From: Nelumbo lutea
Taxonomy: Eukaryota > Streptophyta > Magnoliopsida > Proteales > Nelumbonaceae
Assembly (NCBI GenBank): GCA_022828595.1
Contig: JAKGHH010000001.1
Location: 144,541,017 to 144,605,016, forward strand
Direction: 5' to 3'
Length of the DNA: 64,000 bases
In this document: positions 51,580-63,990 of the stretch, piece by piece
Numbering within the stretch: position 1 is the stretch's first letter
How the letters are laid out: the number at the start of each line of letters is the position of its first letter
Translations under genes and position numbers: made by a program
The notes under the pieces: generated by a model
Seen by the model: only the letters and a program-made list of their open reading frames with translations
What the model was told of the DNA's origin: nothing
Database searches by the model: none

Positions 51580-52440
51580 TATTAATGGACCAAATATTGG
51601 CTTTGTTGGTGCTCAAATTGGCCGAGAGCAACACAATAAATTTGCTTAGTTTCTAGGACGAGAAGGCTAGTGGTTGGATCTAAGGGGTGTCAAGGCCGAG
51701 GGCCAAAGGAGCTTGAAGTGTGCTATGGCCAAGGGTCAATGAAGTTTGTCCAAGGTCGACTGATGCCGGTTGAGGCCGAGTATCTGTGAGGAAGGGAACA
51801 TCAGAGGCCTCGGGTGATAACTCGATGCAGGGACTCCGACGATCAAGTTAGTGAGGGCATAGTAGATAAGACGGACAAGGTCCAAGGAGTTTAGACGAGG
51901 TTGCCAAAAAGCTAGAGAGCGAAAGAGATGGGGAGAATGGGAGTTTGGGCTCCAGTTTTCGAATCCTTTACCTTGGGGAAGTTATGCCCTACTTATACTT
52001 GAGGTCTCGTGACAATGGACGCATGCAAACAGTCAGGATGCGATCCGGCCTTGACAGGGCAGTCATCCGAGCTCGCCGCATGTGGTCGCGCCATTGGTCC
52101 TGTGCTGGTGTCGACTCCGCCCTACCAAATGTGCTGCCTGGCTCCGCACTATGCCAGCCCCGAAAGTCTGAAACTGAAAGAAATTGCATTCAATTTCCAA
52201 ACTTGAAAAGCTTTTTAAGTGATAACATTGACAGCTGCCGGTGATCTCCCCCAGTTATTTTCCTTGCTTTGCAATTAGACCACTGGAGTGTTTATATTCA
52301 TTCAGTTAAGAAGAGAAACTACATGGAATCCCATGCTAAAAGTTAACCTACTGGCGCCAAGAAACTGTGATCATGATGGGATAGTACGGCAACTCAACAA
52401 ACTACTTTCGAAGATTCTCGGCTCCCTGACTGCTCTCCCC
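51580..52440. other. GC-richer repeat-like DNA upstream of bHLH gene
   Basis: 51600-52200 has higher GC and GGCCGAG-type motifs, like the LTR of an unrelated retrotransposon, but no paired LTR or primer site was found. Frames here lack family signals. The last 150 bp should hold the bHLH promoter; CCATAAATG at 52442 is a weak TATA candidate. Confidence 0.35.
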
Positions 52441-52538
52441 TCCATAAATGTGACTGTGTGAGTACTAACTCCATAACCCAACCTCCTTCCCACAACCCTC
52501 CCTCTCAGAGATCATCTCCAATATTTATAGAAATATTC

Positions 52539-53924
52539 ATGGCGGATCCACTCATGGATGGTCTCTGCATGGTCAATGAAGAGAACAGCGGGAGAAGAGC
52601 AGGTCGGGGTTGGCGTAAGTATGACAAGACAACAGTTTTCAAGTCTAAGAATCTCGAAGCCGAGAGGAAGAGGAGGAAGAAACTAAAAGACAGGCTCATG
52701 AGTTTACGTGCATTAGTCCCAATTATAACAAATGCAATCACTCCAACTTCTCTGTTTCCTTTTCCCTCTAGCTATCTTTGATCAGTCCTGCCTGTTGGAG
52801 TATTGGGTGCCACCCCATATAAGACTTCACTGAGTTTATTTGAATTATCTGTTGGGTTTTCAGATGAATAAAGCCGCCATCATCGATGATGCGATCAATT
52901 ATATTAAGGGCCTAAAGGAGCAAGTGAAGGGTCTCAGTGAACAGCTTCAAGAGATAGCAGTGCCGTGTGAAGAGGAAATACACAAGCCCAGGAGTGGTGA
53001 GGATGATACGACAGGTGGGATTGAGAAATGCGATATAAAGGTAATTCTCTCTAGATCTTTGTGTAAACGTACGTCTTCCTTAATTATTTTCTTAATTTAT
53101 TGTCTGGGAAGATTTTGAACCTTCCAGTTTTGTTACTTGGTTTCCACAGACAGACGTCAAAGTGACTCATGTAGATGAGAATAAGTTGTGTATAAAGATA
53201 ACCTCTGAGAAGAAGAGAGGAGGATTCACTAAACTGATGGAGGCCATGAGTGGTCTAGGCTTTGAGGTTACTGACACCAGCCTTACCACCTCGGAAGGTG
53301 TAAGTATGATTTCCTTCTATGTAGAGGTAAGTTGGAAATTAAAAAGGAAAAAACTTTATTGTTGCAGTTACCACATACACTTCCATGTGATCACATTACA
53401 CATATAATAGTTTTTTTCTCTTCTTTTTCAAAAGAAAGAAGCCACTCAAAACATAATTAGGATAACATCAGGATTCAGGAGCCCCCTTTTACAGCAGGAA
53501 ATGGACTGATGAATTAGGGGGGGGGGGGGGGGGGTTGAGTAAAAGGAACGAAAGATTTGTTAGCTGTTTTTGCCTTTCTAGCTATGTCATGAACTACACA
53601 CATGTATTTGGAAAGAGTACAAATGCAAATATGTAGAATGCAAAACCTTATATTTTGTATTATTTTCTATGTATTTGCATTTGTATTCTTTCCAAACTGA
53701 GTGAATATGTAGAGACTCCATGATGCCCAAAACTTTTCTTTATGTTGGGTGATTATTAACTATTCAAACTTCAAATTTTAGAGTATTATTTGTTCTAATT
53801 ATTAACTAGCTATATGATTTATTTTTGTGATATTTCATTTTTTTTTCAGGGAACTCATGTTGGAAAGGTGCAGGCGGTTGGGCAACTGAGAGAGTTTTTG
53901 TTAGGGAGGATTGGAGGCCTCTAG
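52539..53924 (+). CDS. DYT1: DYT1-like bHLH transcription factor
   Basis: Four exons: 52539-52733, 52864-53040, 53150-53326, 53850-53924; 624 nt, 207 aa. Residues 35-95 form the bHLH domain: FKSKNLEAERKRRKKL (basic, Glu42, Arg45/46), then LRALVPIITN, MNKAAIIDDAINYIKGL. The C-terminal half (CIKITSEKKRGGFTKLMEA, FEVTDTSLTTSEG) is the ACT-like dimer region of the DYT1 group. DYT1 acts in anther tapetum nuclei upstream of other bHLH and MYB factors needed for pollen. Introns 2 and 3 are GT-AG. Intron 1 (52734-52863) must splice AAT|GCAATC...TTTTCAG|ATG, a GC donor; no usable GT lies near. The start at 52539 gives the family length; an in-frame ATG at 52458 would add 27 Ser/Pro-rich residues. Confidence 0.82.
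53604..53700. mobile_element. MITE family B in bHLH intron 3
   Basis: TATTTGGAAAGAGTACAAATGC...GCATTTGTATTCTTTCCAAACTGA foldback, about 97 bp. A G-run of about 18 bases lies just upstream at 53517-53534. Confidence 0.7.
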
Positions 53925-54687
53925 AGCAGCAAAACACTTGGAGTTTCATGGAAGATATCCCCAAGTTCATCTGCCTGATTAAAATTAAAATTAAACATCT
54001 GTGCTTCTGATGTTTAGTTACGTTGCTATTCTGCAACTCATAGCTCATTGGCCAATCATTGAATAGAGTTAATAATTAGTAACTCTGTTGTTAAATTAAA
54101 ATACCATCATGAACGCTTTAAATTTGATTTTAATATATAATAATAATTTTCATTCTATATATATATATATATATATTTTGGATAGATATTCACTTAACTA
54201 ATTGATTAAGGGCTGGGTGTCAAACAAATAATTAACGAAAGTAGGCCGTCAGTAAATGGATTTGTTTTGTTAAGATCATTAGATGGATGGTATAAATCAA
54301 CATTTCATCGCTGCCCTCTACGTGGCAAGTTGTCAATAACTGAAGTGCTTTTTTTCTTTTTTCTTTTTTTGAGAAAATCAATAACTGAAGTGCTGAGATC
54401 AAAGCACAACTTTTCTTCGTATTTAGACTCGATGTGGTTGTTATGTAGGCATTTTACCGTATCAATATCATAGATGAAGTGAATGGAGTGTAAGGGAACA
54501 TGTCAAAACACCTCCCTTTCCCTTCCACAGGGGGTATTTCCACTCAGTTGTCTTTTGAGGTGCCTAGCAGATTTATTCACGGGTCGGGCTTCAGGCTCGG
54601 TATCATAACGTTTCAGGTTCAGGTTTTGGGTTGGACCATCAAATTTTGACAAAAGCTAAGCCCGAGTCTCATTCATGAACAGATTTA
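53925..54687. other. bHLH 3' flank, non-coding
   Basis: No gene. A (TA)n tract lies at 54157-54176. Confidence 0.4.
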
Positions 54688-55624
54688 GGGTCTATTTGAT
54701 TCAAGAAAATAAGAATTTAGAATCAGAATCGGAATGATTCATTCCCATTTTGGATGTTTGCTTAAACGTCCATTCTAGGCGGAATGGGATTCTCCTATAT
54801 GGGGGGAATGCCCATTCCTGACCCCACCCCAGGGAATGCCATTCCCATTCCCGGGGTGCCATTCCCATGTGTGTTTCATGATACCAAAATGTAATACACA
54901 CCTGCAATGAAACATGACATTCCCCCCACATGGTGTACGGGTAAGTATTAACTCCACGTGGTAAGTATTTTAGTTGAAAGAGCTGGTGGTAATGGACCCT
55001 GTACAGCCAACGGTTCCTCTCCCCACTTAGATTTAATACTTACCACGTGTTACTTACTACAACACAAGATGAATCCCATTTAATAGACACCTCTTAATAG
55101 AATTTCTTTATGCATTTTTCTGTATTTTTTCTGCAAATGGTGTTTCTGCATTTTTTTCTGCAAAATTCTTACATTTTTTTTAACAATTTTGAGTATTTCA
55201 TGCATTTTTCTGAATTTTCTACAAAATTACTGTAATCTCTGCATTTCCTATAAAATATTTGCATTTTTTGGTATGCATTTTTTCTGCAAAATTCTTACAT
55301 TTGGTTTTTTTTTTTTACAATTTCTGCAAATTTTGAGTATTTCATGCATTTTTCTGAATTTTCTACAAAATTATTGCAATCTCTGCATTTCCTGTAAAAT
55401 TTTTGCATTTTTTGGTATTTTCATGCATTTTCTTCTTTTTTTTTTTATTAGGGACAAAATTGAAAATCATGGCTGAATCCAATTCCAGCCTCTTAATAGC
55501 ATAAATCAGAATCTGACTCTGATTCCAGTCTGAATCAAACAACCAAATGAAATACACCATTCCAATTCCAATTCCAAGGGATTCCGAATCTAATTCCGAT
55601 TTTGATCACGAACCAAATGGGCCC
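54688..55624. mobile_element. 937-bp Harbinger-type element with internal repeats
   Basis: Ends GGGTCTATTTGATTC and GAACCAAATGGGCCC, TTA on both sides (54685-54687 and 55625-55627). It is larger than its two relatives because of an inserted foldback at 54930-55060 (inverted TACTTACCACGTG) and a duplicated block of about 125-145 bp (from 55158 and 55284) built on TTTCTGCAAAATTCTTACAT. No transposase. Confidence 0.8.
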
Positions 55625-55886
55625 TTAGTTCCTAATAGCGCATATGCATTCAAAACTACATTAAACAATCATGCATTCTTTCATGTTCTAAAACACGTTG
55701 TTTTCTTAACCACCATTTCTATGATTCAACTACATACATTTACATTGATACTTAAAACACCACAATACCAAACACTATGTAGGTGAGCATTTGCTATTAT
55801 GGTGTTTTAAATCTCAACATTTCAATTTAAATTACAGTTTAACAATCAAAGTGGAAAAATCCCCAAACACACACTGATATCACACA

Positions 55887-56070
55887 TGATAATTGAAGGT
55901 GATGCGAAAACTATTGTTGAGCTTCTATTGGTAGCCAACAATTCTGAACCACCGTGGCATATGCGGTCTTTGATTGCTAACTACATAAGACTTATAGGCA
56001 TCCATAACAACTGTGTGGTTTATTACAAGCCTTGCAATTGCAATATTGTGGCTAATAAGATAGGAATTCA
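55887..56070 (+). pseudogene. RNase H-like (LINE) fragment
   Basis: The open frame gives MIIEGDAKTIVELL, PPWHMRSLIANYIRLI and CNCNIVANKIG, the DDE-type RNase H fold found at the 3' end of plant LINE ORF2 (EGDS..VI, PPWHIR, REAN..AD). It is a short fragment without flanking LINE structure. Confidence 0.6.
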
Positions 56071-56089
56071 TAACAAAGTATTTATTGGA

Positions 56090-56430
56090 TTGGATTTAGT
56101 CCATTTGCAATGGATTTATATTGGATTAAGTCAGACTGAACTAACATTTGGTCTATTGATAGAAAAATAAGAATACAGGTGTCAATAGACGAGGTCTAGA
56201 TTGGACCTAGTCCATTTGTAATGGATTTATATTGGATTAGGTCAGATTGAACCAACACCTGGTCTGGTGATAAAAAAACATAAGAATACATGTACAAATA
56301 GACCAGGTCTGGATTGGCCCTAGTCCATTTGTAATGGATTTATATTGGATTAGATCAAATTGAACCAATATCTGGTCTATTGATTAAAAATAAAAATAAG
56401 AATACAGGTATAAATGGACCAGGTCCAAAT
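56090..56430. repeat. three tandem units of a hAT-like end
   Basis: Units of 111, 113 and 117 bp starting at 56090, 56201 and 56314, each opening TTGG(A/C)(T/C)(T/C)TAGTCCATTTG. They match the inner repeats of the hAT-like element at 51365. The matching right end (TTGACACCCCTA) is at about 57700-57711, beyond the MULE. Confidence 0.75.
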
Positions 56431-56448
56431 TGGAACAAATTTAAATTA

Positions 56449-57574
56449 GGGTAAATCTCTTAAACTATCCCTACTATTCACGAAATTGACAAGTTGTACC
56501 CTTACTGTTTAGATATTGTCTTGTGATACTCTTAAGTTTTCTGACAATTAACATTATCATTAAGTGCTAACGAAAAGAAATGAAATGTTAAATTTGCCCT
56601 CACTATTCGTTAAATTTCATCACCTCTTCTTCTTCTCTTTCTCCTTCCTCCATCTTCATCTTTGTTCATCGTCTTCTTGATGGTGAACGAAGAACTACCA
56701 TCAACATCATCGTAGCCAAAAATGACAGCGGCCATTGCTGTTTTGCCCAGAGACTATTGTTTTGCTCAACGTAGGCAACGCCTCTTCTTCTTCACTATCC
56801 CTCTCCCCGACGGCAGCTACAATGAACCACTCCCCGACGGTCATCGGTGGTGCAACCGTTCCACTCCCCGTCTTTCACTACAAGCTAAAAAAACTGTTGC
56901 AAATTCTTATTTTTTTATTAATTCTCTATTTTCTTTTCAGCTACAACAATCAACTGGCGTTCGCAGGCGTCACTCCAGCATCTAAACCCAACACAACGGC
57001 AATCGACTACATTCCCCTTGTGCCAAATAACACCTCACAAGTGACAAAAGTAATCAGAAACCCAAACAAACAAGAATTTATGATTTTCTTGTGCTAAGTA
57101 TGTCGCCCCATTTCCTATAAAAGAAAATGTTTAAAAGGCGCAACTAGGGTTACCTAAAATCCCTCTGAATCTCCATACGAAAACATAAAATCACAGCTGA
57201 GAAAAAAAATAAAAGAACTGATGGCCGGTAAGGTCGAAAGTGGTCAGATAAAGACGATGACAGTGGTGGCGATGGCGACGAAGAGATGGCGAGTGGAACG
57301 GTTATGGAGTGGTTCGTTGTAGCTGCCACTGGGGAGAGGGATGGTGAAGAAGAAGGGAGACAGACGAAGAGCAAAATTGGGTTTTGAAGAAAATTTATAC
57401 ATCACGTGGTGTCACGTGTGTATGAATTTCGATGGAACATTAACGGATATTAACGGTAGGGGTAGAGCTAGTTAATTGTTAGAAAACTTGAGGGTACCAC
57501 AAGACAATACCTAAATAGTAAGGGTACATCTTGTCAATTTCGTGAACAGTAGGGGTAATTTAAGAGATTTACCC
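56449..57574. mobile_element. 1.1-kb MULE with 9-bp target duplication
   Basis: Terminal inverted repeats of about 100 bp: GGGTAAATCTCTTAAACTAT at the left, GGGTAAATCTCTTAAATTAC inverted at the right. Perfect 9-bp duplication TTTAAATTA at 56440-56448 and 57575-57583. The interior is a second inverted pair (CCCTCTCCCCGACGGCAGC... against the inverse near 57300-57350). Open frames in both directions come from these repeats. No transposase, so it is non-autonomous. Confidence 0.88.
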
Positions 57575-57583
57575 TTTAAATTA

Positions 57584-57711
57584 AAACCAATTTGAACAGA
57601 TTGGATGGTCCAAGCATTGAATTGGACTGATCTAAAATGGTCCATTGGATTGGACCTAGTGCATTTGTAATGGACTCATATTGGATCAAATCTGGTTCAA
57701 TTGACACCCCT
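57584..57711. mobile_element. right part of the split hAT-like element
   Basis: TTGGATGGTCC...CAATTGACACCCCTA, the inverse of the family end TAGGGGTGTCAATTG at 51365. It belongs with the tandem array at 56090-56430, split by the MULE. Confidence 0.6.
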
Positions 57712-57871
57712 AGTTGGAGGGTTTGGAGTGCAAAAGGGAGAGATCTGTTTCTCTTGGGCTTAGGGGCAAGGCAGGCTACTTCCTCCCTTTTATTGTTTTA
57801 TCTTTCTTTTGATAATGGTTAATAAAATCCTAAAATGGCTGCCCATCCACTTATAGCAAATTTGGGGTTAA

Positions 57872-57985
57872 GGCTCTGTTTGGGAGGGATATAAATACAA
57901 ATACATATAGTGCAAAACCTTATATTTTATATTATGTTATATATATTTATATTGTACATATATTTGTATTTGTACTCTTTCCAAA
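57872..57985. mobile_element. MITE family B copy
   Basis: GGCTCTGTTTGGGAGGGATATAAATAC...TATTTGTACTCTTTCCAAAG foldback. Confidence 0.6.
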
Positions 57986-57989
57986 GTAA

Positions 57990-59300
57990 ACCTAAAAAAA
58001 TTAATGAAATCACAACACTATAATTCCAAATACCATCCAAGTGGAAATGACTCAATGAGTTGTCAGATTCTCATTCTAATTCAAGATAAATATTATATTT
58101 ATGTTGACTACATATTCCAAATAATAGATTTGTTTTGTTTTATTATTGGATTGAATAAATATACACCAAAATCCATTTCATTTAAAGAAAAAAAGTGAAA
58201 CTCCTATTTTGTATGCATTTCACATATTGGTGATTCAGTTGGAATGATAAGTATCAATACTTGTTTTCATTTGATGCAGGTCATAAAATTAAACTCAATA
58301 AGACATTGTTAACCTATGCTTGCACACACGTGCACTAGTATATATGAAGTGAAGATTTGTGACAATCCAAATCCAACCCGAAGTCTTTCAACAATTTCTA
58401 TTGGGTTAGGGCAATCCTAACCCAATTTAACCCCGCCAGCCCGACTTGTATACTGGCGACGTGTCACTTGCTTGTGCTTCTTTTTTACACCTTTGTCATT
58501 GTGTTATCAAACTAATGTAACCCTTTACCCAAAAAAATAGGGTAAAATATAAAAACCTCCCTTGAAGTTTTTGATAATCATAAAAACCTCCCCTATTGTT
58601 TTATTATAACAAATACTTTCTCTAAACTTTTGAGTAACTCGACAAAAACCTCCTTTCCATTACTGACCCAAACAGAAAATGTTAAAATGATGCATCAATT
58701 TTTTTTATATACCGATTTTACCCTTTTATAAATTATTTTTACATACAATATTACTTGAATAACCCCATTATAAACTAAACAGACACCCAATCGACCCCAT
58801 GATAGATTACTCTGAGAGAGGAGCCCCGTATGAAACCAATCATCTCAAGAAAAGAGAAACCCCTAAAGAACATCTACTCTTTCAATCTTCCAACCCTTGA
58901 AACCCCGATCCATTGCAAAAGATAAACTTTTGTTATTGTGGACTTTTTCTCTTCAAGCTATGGAGAATGCAAAGCTTTCCATCCAAAGGTATGATTAGTC
59001 TCTACCATTATTCATCATATGGAAGCAAATTCAGTACCATTCTTTTCTTTATTTGTTTCTTCCAAAGTTGAAACTCGATACCAAAATCAAAGAAAAGGGT
59101 TTCACAGGTTTAAATCCAGACTTTTGTTATGTTCTTTTTCTTTATACAGGTATGTCTAATTGTAGAAATAAGCCCAGATGTACAGTTTGTTCAAGTGAAC
59201 TATGAGGAAAAAGAGCTCCTTGCTTTGGTTGCTCGTGTTAATAACTTAATATACAGATCAACGTGGGTACTAAAAGGTCTAGAATAAAGACTAGAGAGGA
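57990..59300. other. non-coding, isolated MULE-like end
   Basis: No gene. GGGTAAAATATAAAAACCTCCC at 58541 resembles a MULE terminal repeat, but its partner was not found. The rest shows no domain or repeat structure. Confidence 0.4.
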
Positions 59301-59610
59301 CTCAAGTGTATGTTTGGAGTGTAATTTATCTTAAATTTTGAAGCAAAGTGATAAAACCATGAAGAAGATGATAACCAAAATCGTAGAATTCAGAGAAGGA
59401 GAAGAATTTCAATGGGAGAAAAATTATTCTCATAAACTTGTATTTCAAAGGGACGTCGGTTACAGTATATATATACAAGTTACAAAGCAAAAAAAGCATA
59501 GTAAGTAGAAAAATAGTAAGTCTAGTAATGGTCACCTCTATAATTTAGGACTTCTAATTATAGAGGATATTATACACCTTCCTATTAGCATACTTTCTTA
59601 TTACTCCCCC

Positions 59611-60990
59611 TCAAGTAGGAGCATGCGGATCCGAAATGCCCAACTTGCAAAGAAGAAATTGAAATTGATGCTTGCCAAGACCTTTAGTGAACAAATTCGC
59701 TAATTGTAAATGTGATGGAAGATAACGCGGTAAGATTTCGCCAGAAAACAACTTCTCACATACGAAATGGCAATCCACTTCAATATATTTAGTCCTCTCA
59801 TGGAAAACAAGATTGTTTGCAATGTGTAAAGCCGCATTGTTGTCGCAGAAAAGACTAGTGGCTCCTAACTGCAGTATTAATAATTCACTTAATAATCTCC
59901 GCAACCAGATCACTTCACTAGTAGCCATGGCCATGGCTCTATATTCTGCTTCTACCGAGGATCTAGACACAGTAGGTTGTTTCTTGCTCCTCCAAAGTAT
60001 AGGGGAAAAACCAAGCTGGAAGTACAAACCGGTCACTGATTTTTTGGTCAAAGGACAACTTGCCCAATCTGCATCACAGTATCCTCGCAATACCATATCA
60101 TTCTCACCATTTAGCAGTATGCCTTGCCCTGGACATCCTTTGAGATATCTTAGAACACGTACTAGGTCGTTCCAATGCTCAACTCGGGGTTGCTGGATGA
60201 ATTAGCTAAGCACATGCACAACATAAGTGATGTCGGGCCTCGTGATTGTTAAGTATAACAGCCGTCCTACCAATCTTCGGTACTGATTTGGATCAGAATG
60301 AAAACTCCCATTGGCATACCCCAAATGATGATTTTGTTCAATTGGGGTGTCTACAGGTTTCCATCCAGTCAATACAGTTTCTTTCAAAATGTCCAAAACA
60401 AACTTGCGTTGATTCAAAAACAAATCGGTAGTAGACCGAGCTACTTCTATTGCAAGGAAGTATTTCAAATTTCCTAAGTCCTTTATCTTGAAACAACTAT
60501 TGAGATACGCCTTGAATTCTGCACACGTTTTTGAACTATTCCCAACTAGTATAATATCATCAACGTACACCAAGAGACCAAGAAAAATGTTTTCATTTCT
60601 ATATATGAAAAGAGTACTTTCCACAATGGATTGCTTGAAACCATACTCACGCAAGGATGCTGCCAACTTTGCGAACCAGTTTCTAGAGGCCTTTTTTAGG
60701 TCGTACAGAGACTTTTGTAACCTGCATACTGCATTTGGTTTTTCGGAACTGAAGCCCAATGGGAGCTTCATGTAAAATTCTTCTTTGAGGTCACCATGCA
60801 GAAACACATTATTTACGTCCATTTGATGAAGTTCCCATCCTTTTGTTACTGCCACTGCTAAAAAGACACGAACAAATACATGCTTTGTTACTGGAGCGAA
60901 AATCTTTGTATAATCCTGTCCTCATTTTTGAGTGAAGCCTTACACGACTAATCTGGCCTTGAAACGTTCAATGCTCCCATCCGATTTGTA
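59611..60990 (-). pseudogene. copia reverse transcriptase and RNase H
   Basis: RT: MDVNNVFLHGDLKEEFYMK near 60827, SLYDLKKASRNWF, and catalytic LLVYVDDIIL near 60575. RNase H: GYCDADWASCPLTKKSVTGL near 60085, VEAEYRAMA, CDNNAALHIA and HERTKYIEVDCHFV. One stop-free run covers 60855-60202 and another 60096-59611; a break near 60200 separates them. Confidence 0.9.
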
Positions 60991-61339
60991 CTTAATTCTG
61001 TAGACCCATTTGCATCCGACCACTTTCTTTCTTGGGGGCAAACTCATAATTTTCCATGTTTTGTTTTCTTCCAAGGCCTTAATCTCTTTATCCATTGCCT
61101 TAATCCATCATTCATCTTTGACTGCCTGTGCATAACTAGTTGGCTCATCATGAGAATTGATGGCTGCTAAGAAAGCTTTATGAGTTGGAATAAACTTACT
61201 ATAGCAAATGTAGTGTGTTAGGGAACAGGCCTTGCATGTGGCCGCTTTTCGAACTGAGTTCACGTTGGATGGTGGTAACAATGCGTCACACACATGGTCT
61301 CTTAAATACCCATGCAGTTTTCTTTCCAATTGAGATCGC

Positions 61340-62992
61340 TCCTGTGCAGAACATATTGTTCATTTTCATTTCTTTGTGGTGTGTTCACTATAGCTTGGTC
61401 AGACGCACCTGTTCCTTGTTGTTTTTCTGAATTTGTTTCCTCATCAGCTGTGTGGGCACCTTCTTCATTTGTGCCCATATGTTGGTTACCATTAGCTCCA
61501 ACAAGACTTCTCTCATTCCTAAATGACTCGATTTCATCTTCCACAACCACATGCTCCCCCTCACTTGGGAGTTGTTCTCCTCCAAGCGCCTTATTATTGC
61601 TAAAAGGAAAGACTTCCTCATAAAATTGTACATCTCGAGATGTAAAGATATCTCCTTTCTCCAAGTTATACATTTTCCATCATTTCTTCCCATACGGGAA
61701 TCCAACGAAAATACACTTCTCGACACGCTCTTCAAACTTATCATTTCCAATGCCTTGCCTTTTGGCATACGCAAGGCACCCAAAAACTTGAATGTGAGAA
61801 TAATTGGGTGTTTTTCCAAACAACACTTCAAATGGTGTGCATCCTCCTAATATGCTGCTTGGAGTGTAGTTAATTAGATGAGCTACTGCCATAATACACT
61901 CTCCCCAAAATTTCAAGAGTAGATTGGCCTGGAAACGTAATGCTCTTACCACATTGAGGATATGTTGGTGCTTCCTTTCTACTTTCCCATTCTGTTGCGG
62001 TGTCCCAACACAAGAGGTTTGATGAATGATTCCCTGGCTGAGAAAAAATCATTGAGAGTCCCTAAGAATTTTGTCCCATTGTCACTACGAACCATCTTGA
62101 TGTCAACCCCAAATTGTCTCCTAACCATAACACAAAAATACATGAAAACCTTTTGAGTTTCTGATTTATCATGCAAAAGATACACCCACGTAGTATGTGT
62201 AAAATCATCCATGATGGTTAACAAATAATGGGCTCTTGAGAGAGATGGATTATGATACCGACCCCATAGGTCACAATGTACTAATTCAAAAGCACGTGGA
62301 GCTTTATTGTCACTTAAAGAAAATGAAATTCATGCTTGCTTCACATGATGACATATATCACAGTACTCAACACAATTATTATTATGGTTGAAATCACACA
62401 CTCCAGATAAATAGGATAAATTTTTGTCTAAAAGATGTCTTAGACGTTTGTGCCACAGCTTCTCTGTATTCTTCTTAGTGGCCATTGCATGAGCACTATG
62501 TGTGTTTCGCAAATAGTATAGGCCATCCTTGAGATCACCCAGTCCAATTAGCGTCCTCCGGGTGGGGTCCTGTATTACACAAACATTCAAATAGTAAGTA
62601 ATAGCACAACCCATATCTTCACTTAACTTTCTTGATGATATCATATTACATTTAAAATCCGGAACATAAAGAACATCTTTCAATTTGATATGTTTGTCAA
62701 TCATGATATCCCCTATTTTATTTACTTTCAAAGAATCTCCATTCGGGATGATAACTCTTTCATCCCTTCCAGCCTCTCGAACATTCTCAAAGGCTTTAAG
62801 ATTACTAGAAACATGGTGTGACGCATCACTATCAATAATCCAATTCGATAAGCGGACCAAGGAAAGTTTCTTACCAGATAGTGCATCATGGATCATGTTT
62901 TCTGAATCACCTGTACCTAACAGAGACATTAAATGATCAAGTTGAGCTTCTGTGAGAGATGACATCTGTACAGTGTTGTTCGACGCTCCCAT
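61340..62992 (-). pseudogene. copia protease and integrase
   Basis: Protease: WIIDSDASHH near 62845, with the catalytic triad changed from DSG to DSD. GAG-pre-integrase: LWHKRLRH and a C-x2-C motif (YCDICHHVKQ). Integrase: LTIMDDFTHTTWVYLL near 62220, MVRSDNGTKF near 62085, [24 protein letters not shown] near 61940. A decayed linker follows before RT. Confidence 0.85.
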
Positions 62993-62999
62993 TTCTTCA

Positions 63000-63990
63000 G
63001 TGATAGCACCTGCTTGACCCTGGATGGCATTGGTCGTTGCTCCTTTGCCACTGTGATTTCCACTGCCTCGTCCTCGACCACGGCCTGTTTTACCTCCATT
63101 TCGGTTTTTCTAGTGTTTTGAGCACCCAATGATTTCAAAACAACGGGATTTGTCATGTCCAGGTCTCTTGCAGTGAGCACATACTACGAGTAGATCAGCA
63201 GAGTCTCGCCCTTCTCCTATCTGACTCTTTTGATCTAATTTTCCTCGGCTTGCGAAGGCAGCAACTTTATCATTGGATCTTCGCGTTGCCCCGCTTTCAA
63301 ATGCAATTCTTCTCTTGATATCATAGCAAAACAGCGAGTGAGTGAAGGCAATAGGTCCATGCTTATAATATTTGATCTGACAGTACCATATCGATCATCG
63401 AGGCCCATTAAAAATTTACAGACATTTTCGTTATCCCTTTCTTCTAGCATATTGATCAATGTTTTACACATCGATCCGCACACACAAGTGTCGGTTTTAG
63501 TATACTGGTCTAGCTGATCCCATATTCCTTTTAGTTTAGCATAGTAATCTATGAAACTTAGTGACCCTTGCCTAAATTCATTTAATTCCTCTTTCAACTG
63601 ATATATTCGGGGACCATGCCCTTGATGATATCTCTATTGGAGTTCATTCCACAACTCTCTAGCATCCTTAAAGGAAATTATAGTATTTTGTATGCTTTTG
63701 TCAACACAATTAAAAATCCATGAAACAACCATAGCATTGCATTTATCTCAAGTGTTCTTATCAATGTCATTGGCCTTAGTTCTCTCCAGAGTCCCATCAA
63801 TGAAACTCAATTTGTTTTTAGATTTTAGAGCTCTTTGAAAGGCCTTTTCCCAAGCATGATAATTTTTTCCATTAAGAATGATTTGGCTCAGAAGCATACC
63901 TAGACTGTCAGAGGAGCTCAGATAATACACAGATGTGGGATCACTGATCAATGGAATCTTGAAGGAGGTGGATGGGTTGCTGCCAGTCAT
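63000..63990 (-). pseudogene. copia gag (partial frames)
   Basis: Reads from about 63990: an N-terminal ILNGKNYHAWEKAFQRAL (copia gag-2 signature), WNELQ, a TAG, then RYHQGHGPRIYQLK, the UBN2-type capsid with KLKGIWDQLDQY, and a CCHC-like knuckle region near 63175-63110 (CAHCKRPGHDKSRCFEIIG). It is broken by at least three stops or frameshifts. Confidence 0.85.

Noticed and set aside
56722..57374. Open frames of 74-120 codons on both strands
   Set aside because: They coincide with inverted repeats inside the 1.1-kb MULE and mirror each other.
58318..58340. Possible Helitron 3' end (GCAC...GTGCACTAGT)
   Set aside because: The palindrome touches the CTAG directly instead of lying about 10-12 bp upstream, and no 5' end was found.
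59813..60775. Plus-strand frames of 61-130 codons
   Set aside because: Shadows of the copia RT/RNase H reading frame on the minus strand.
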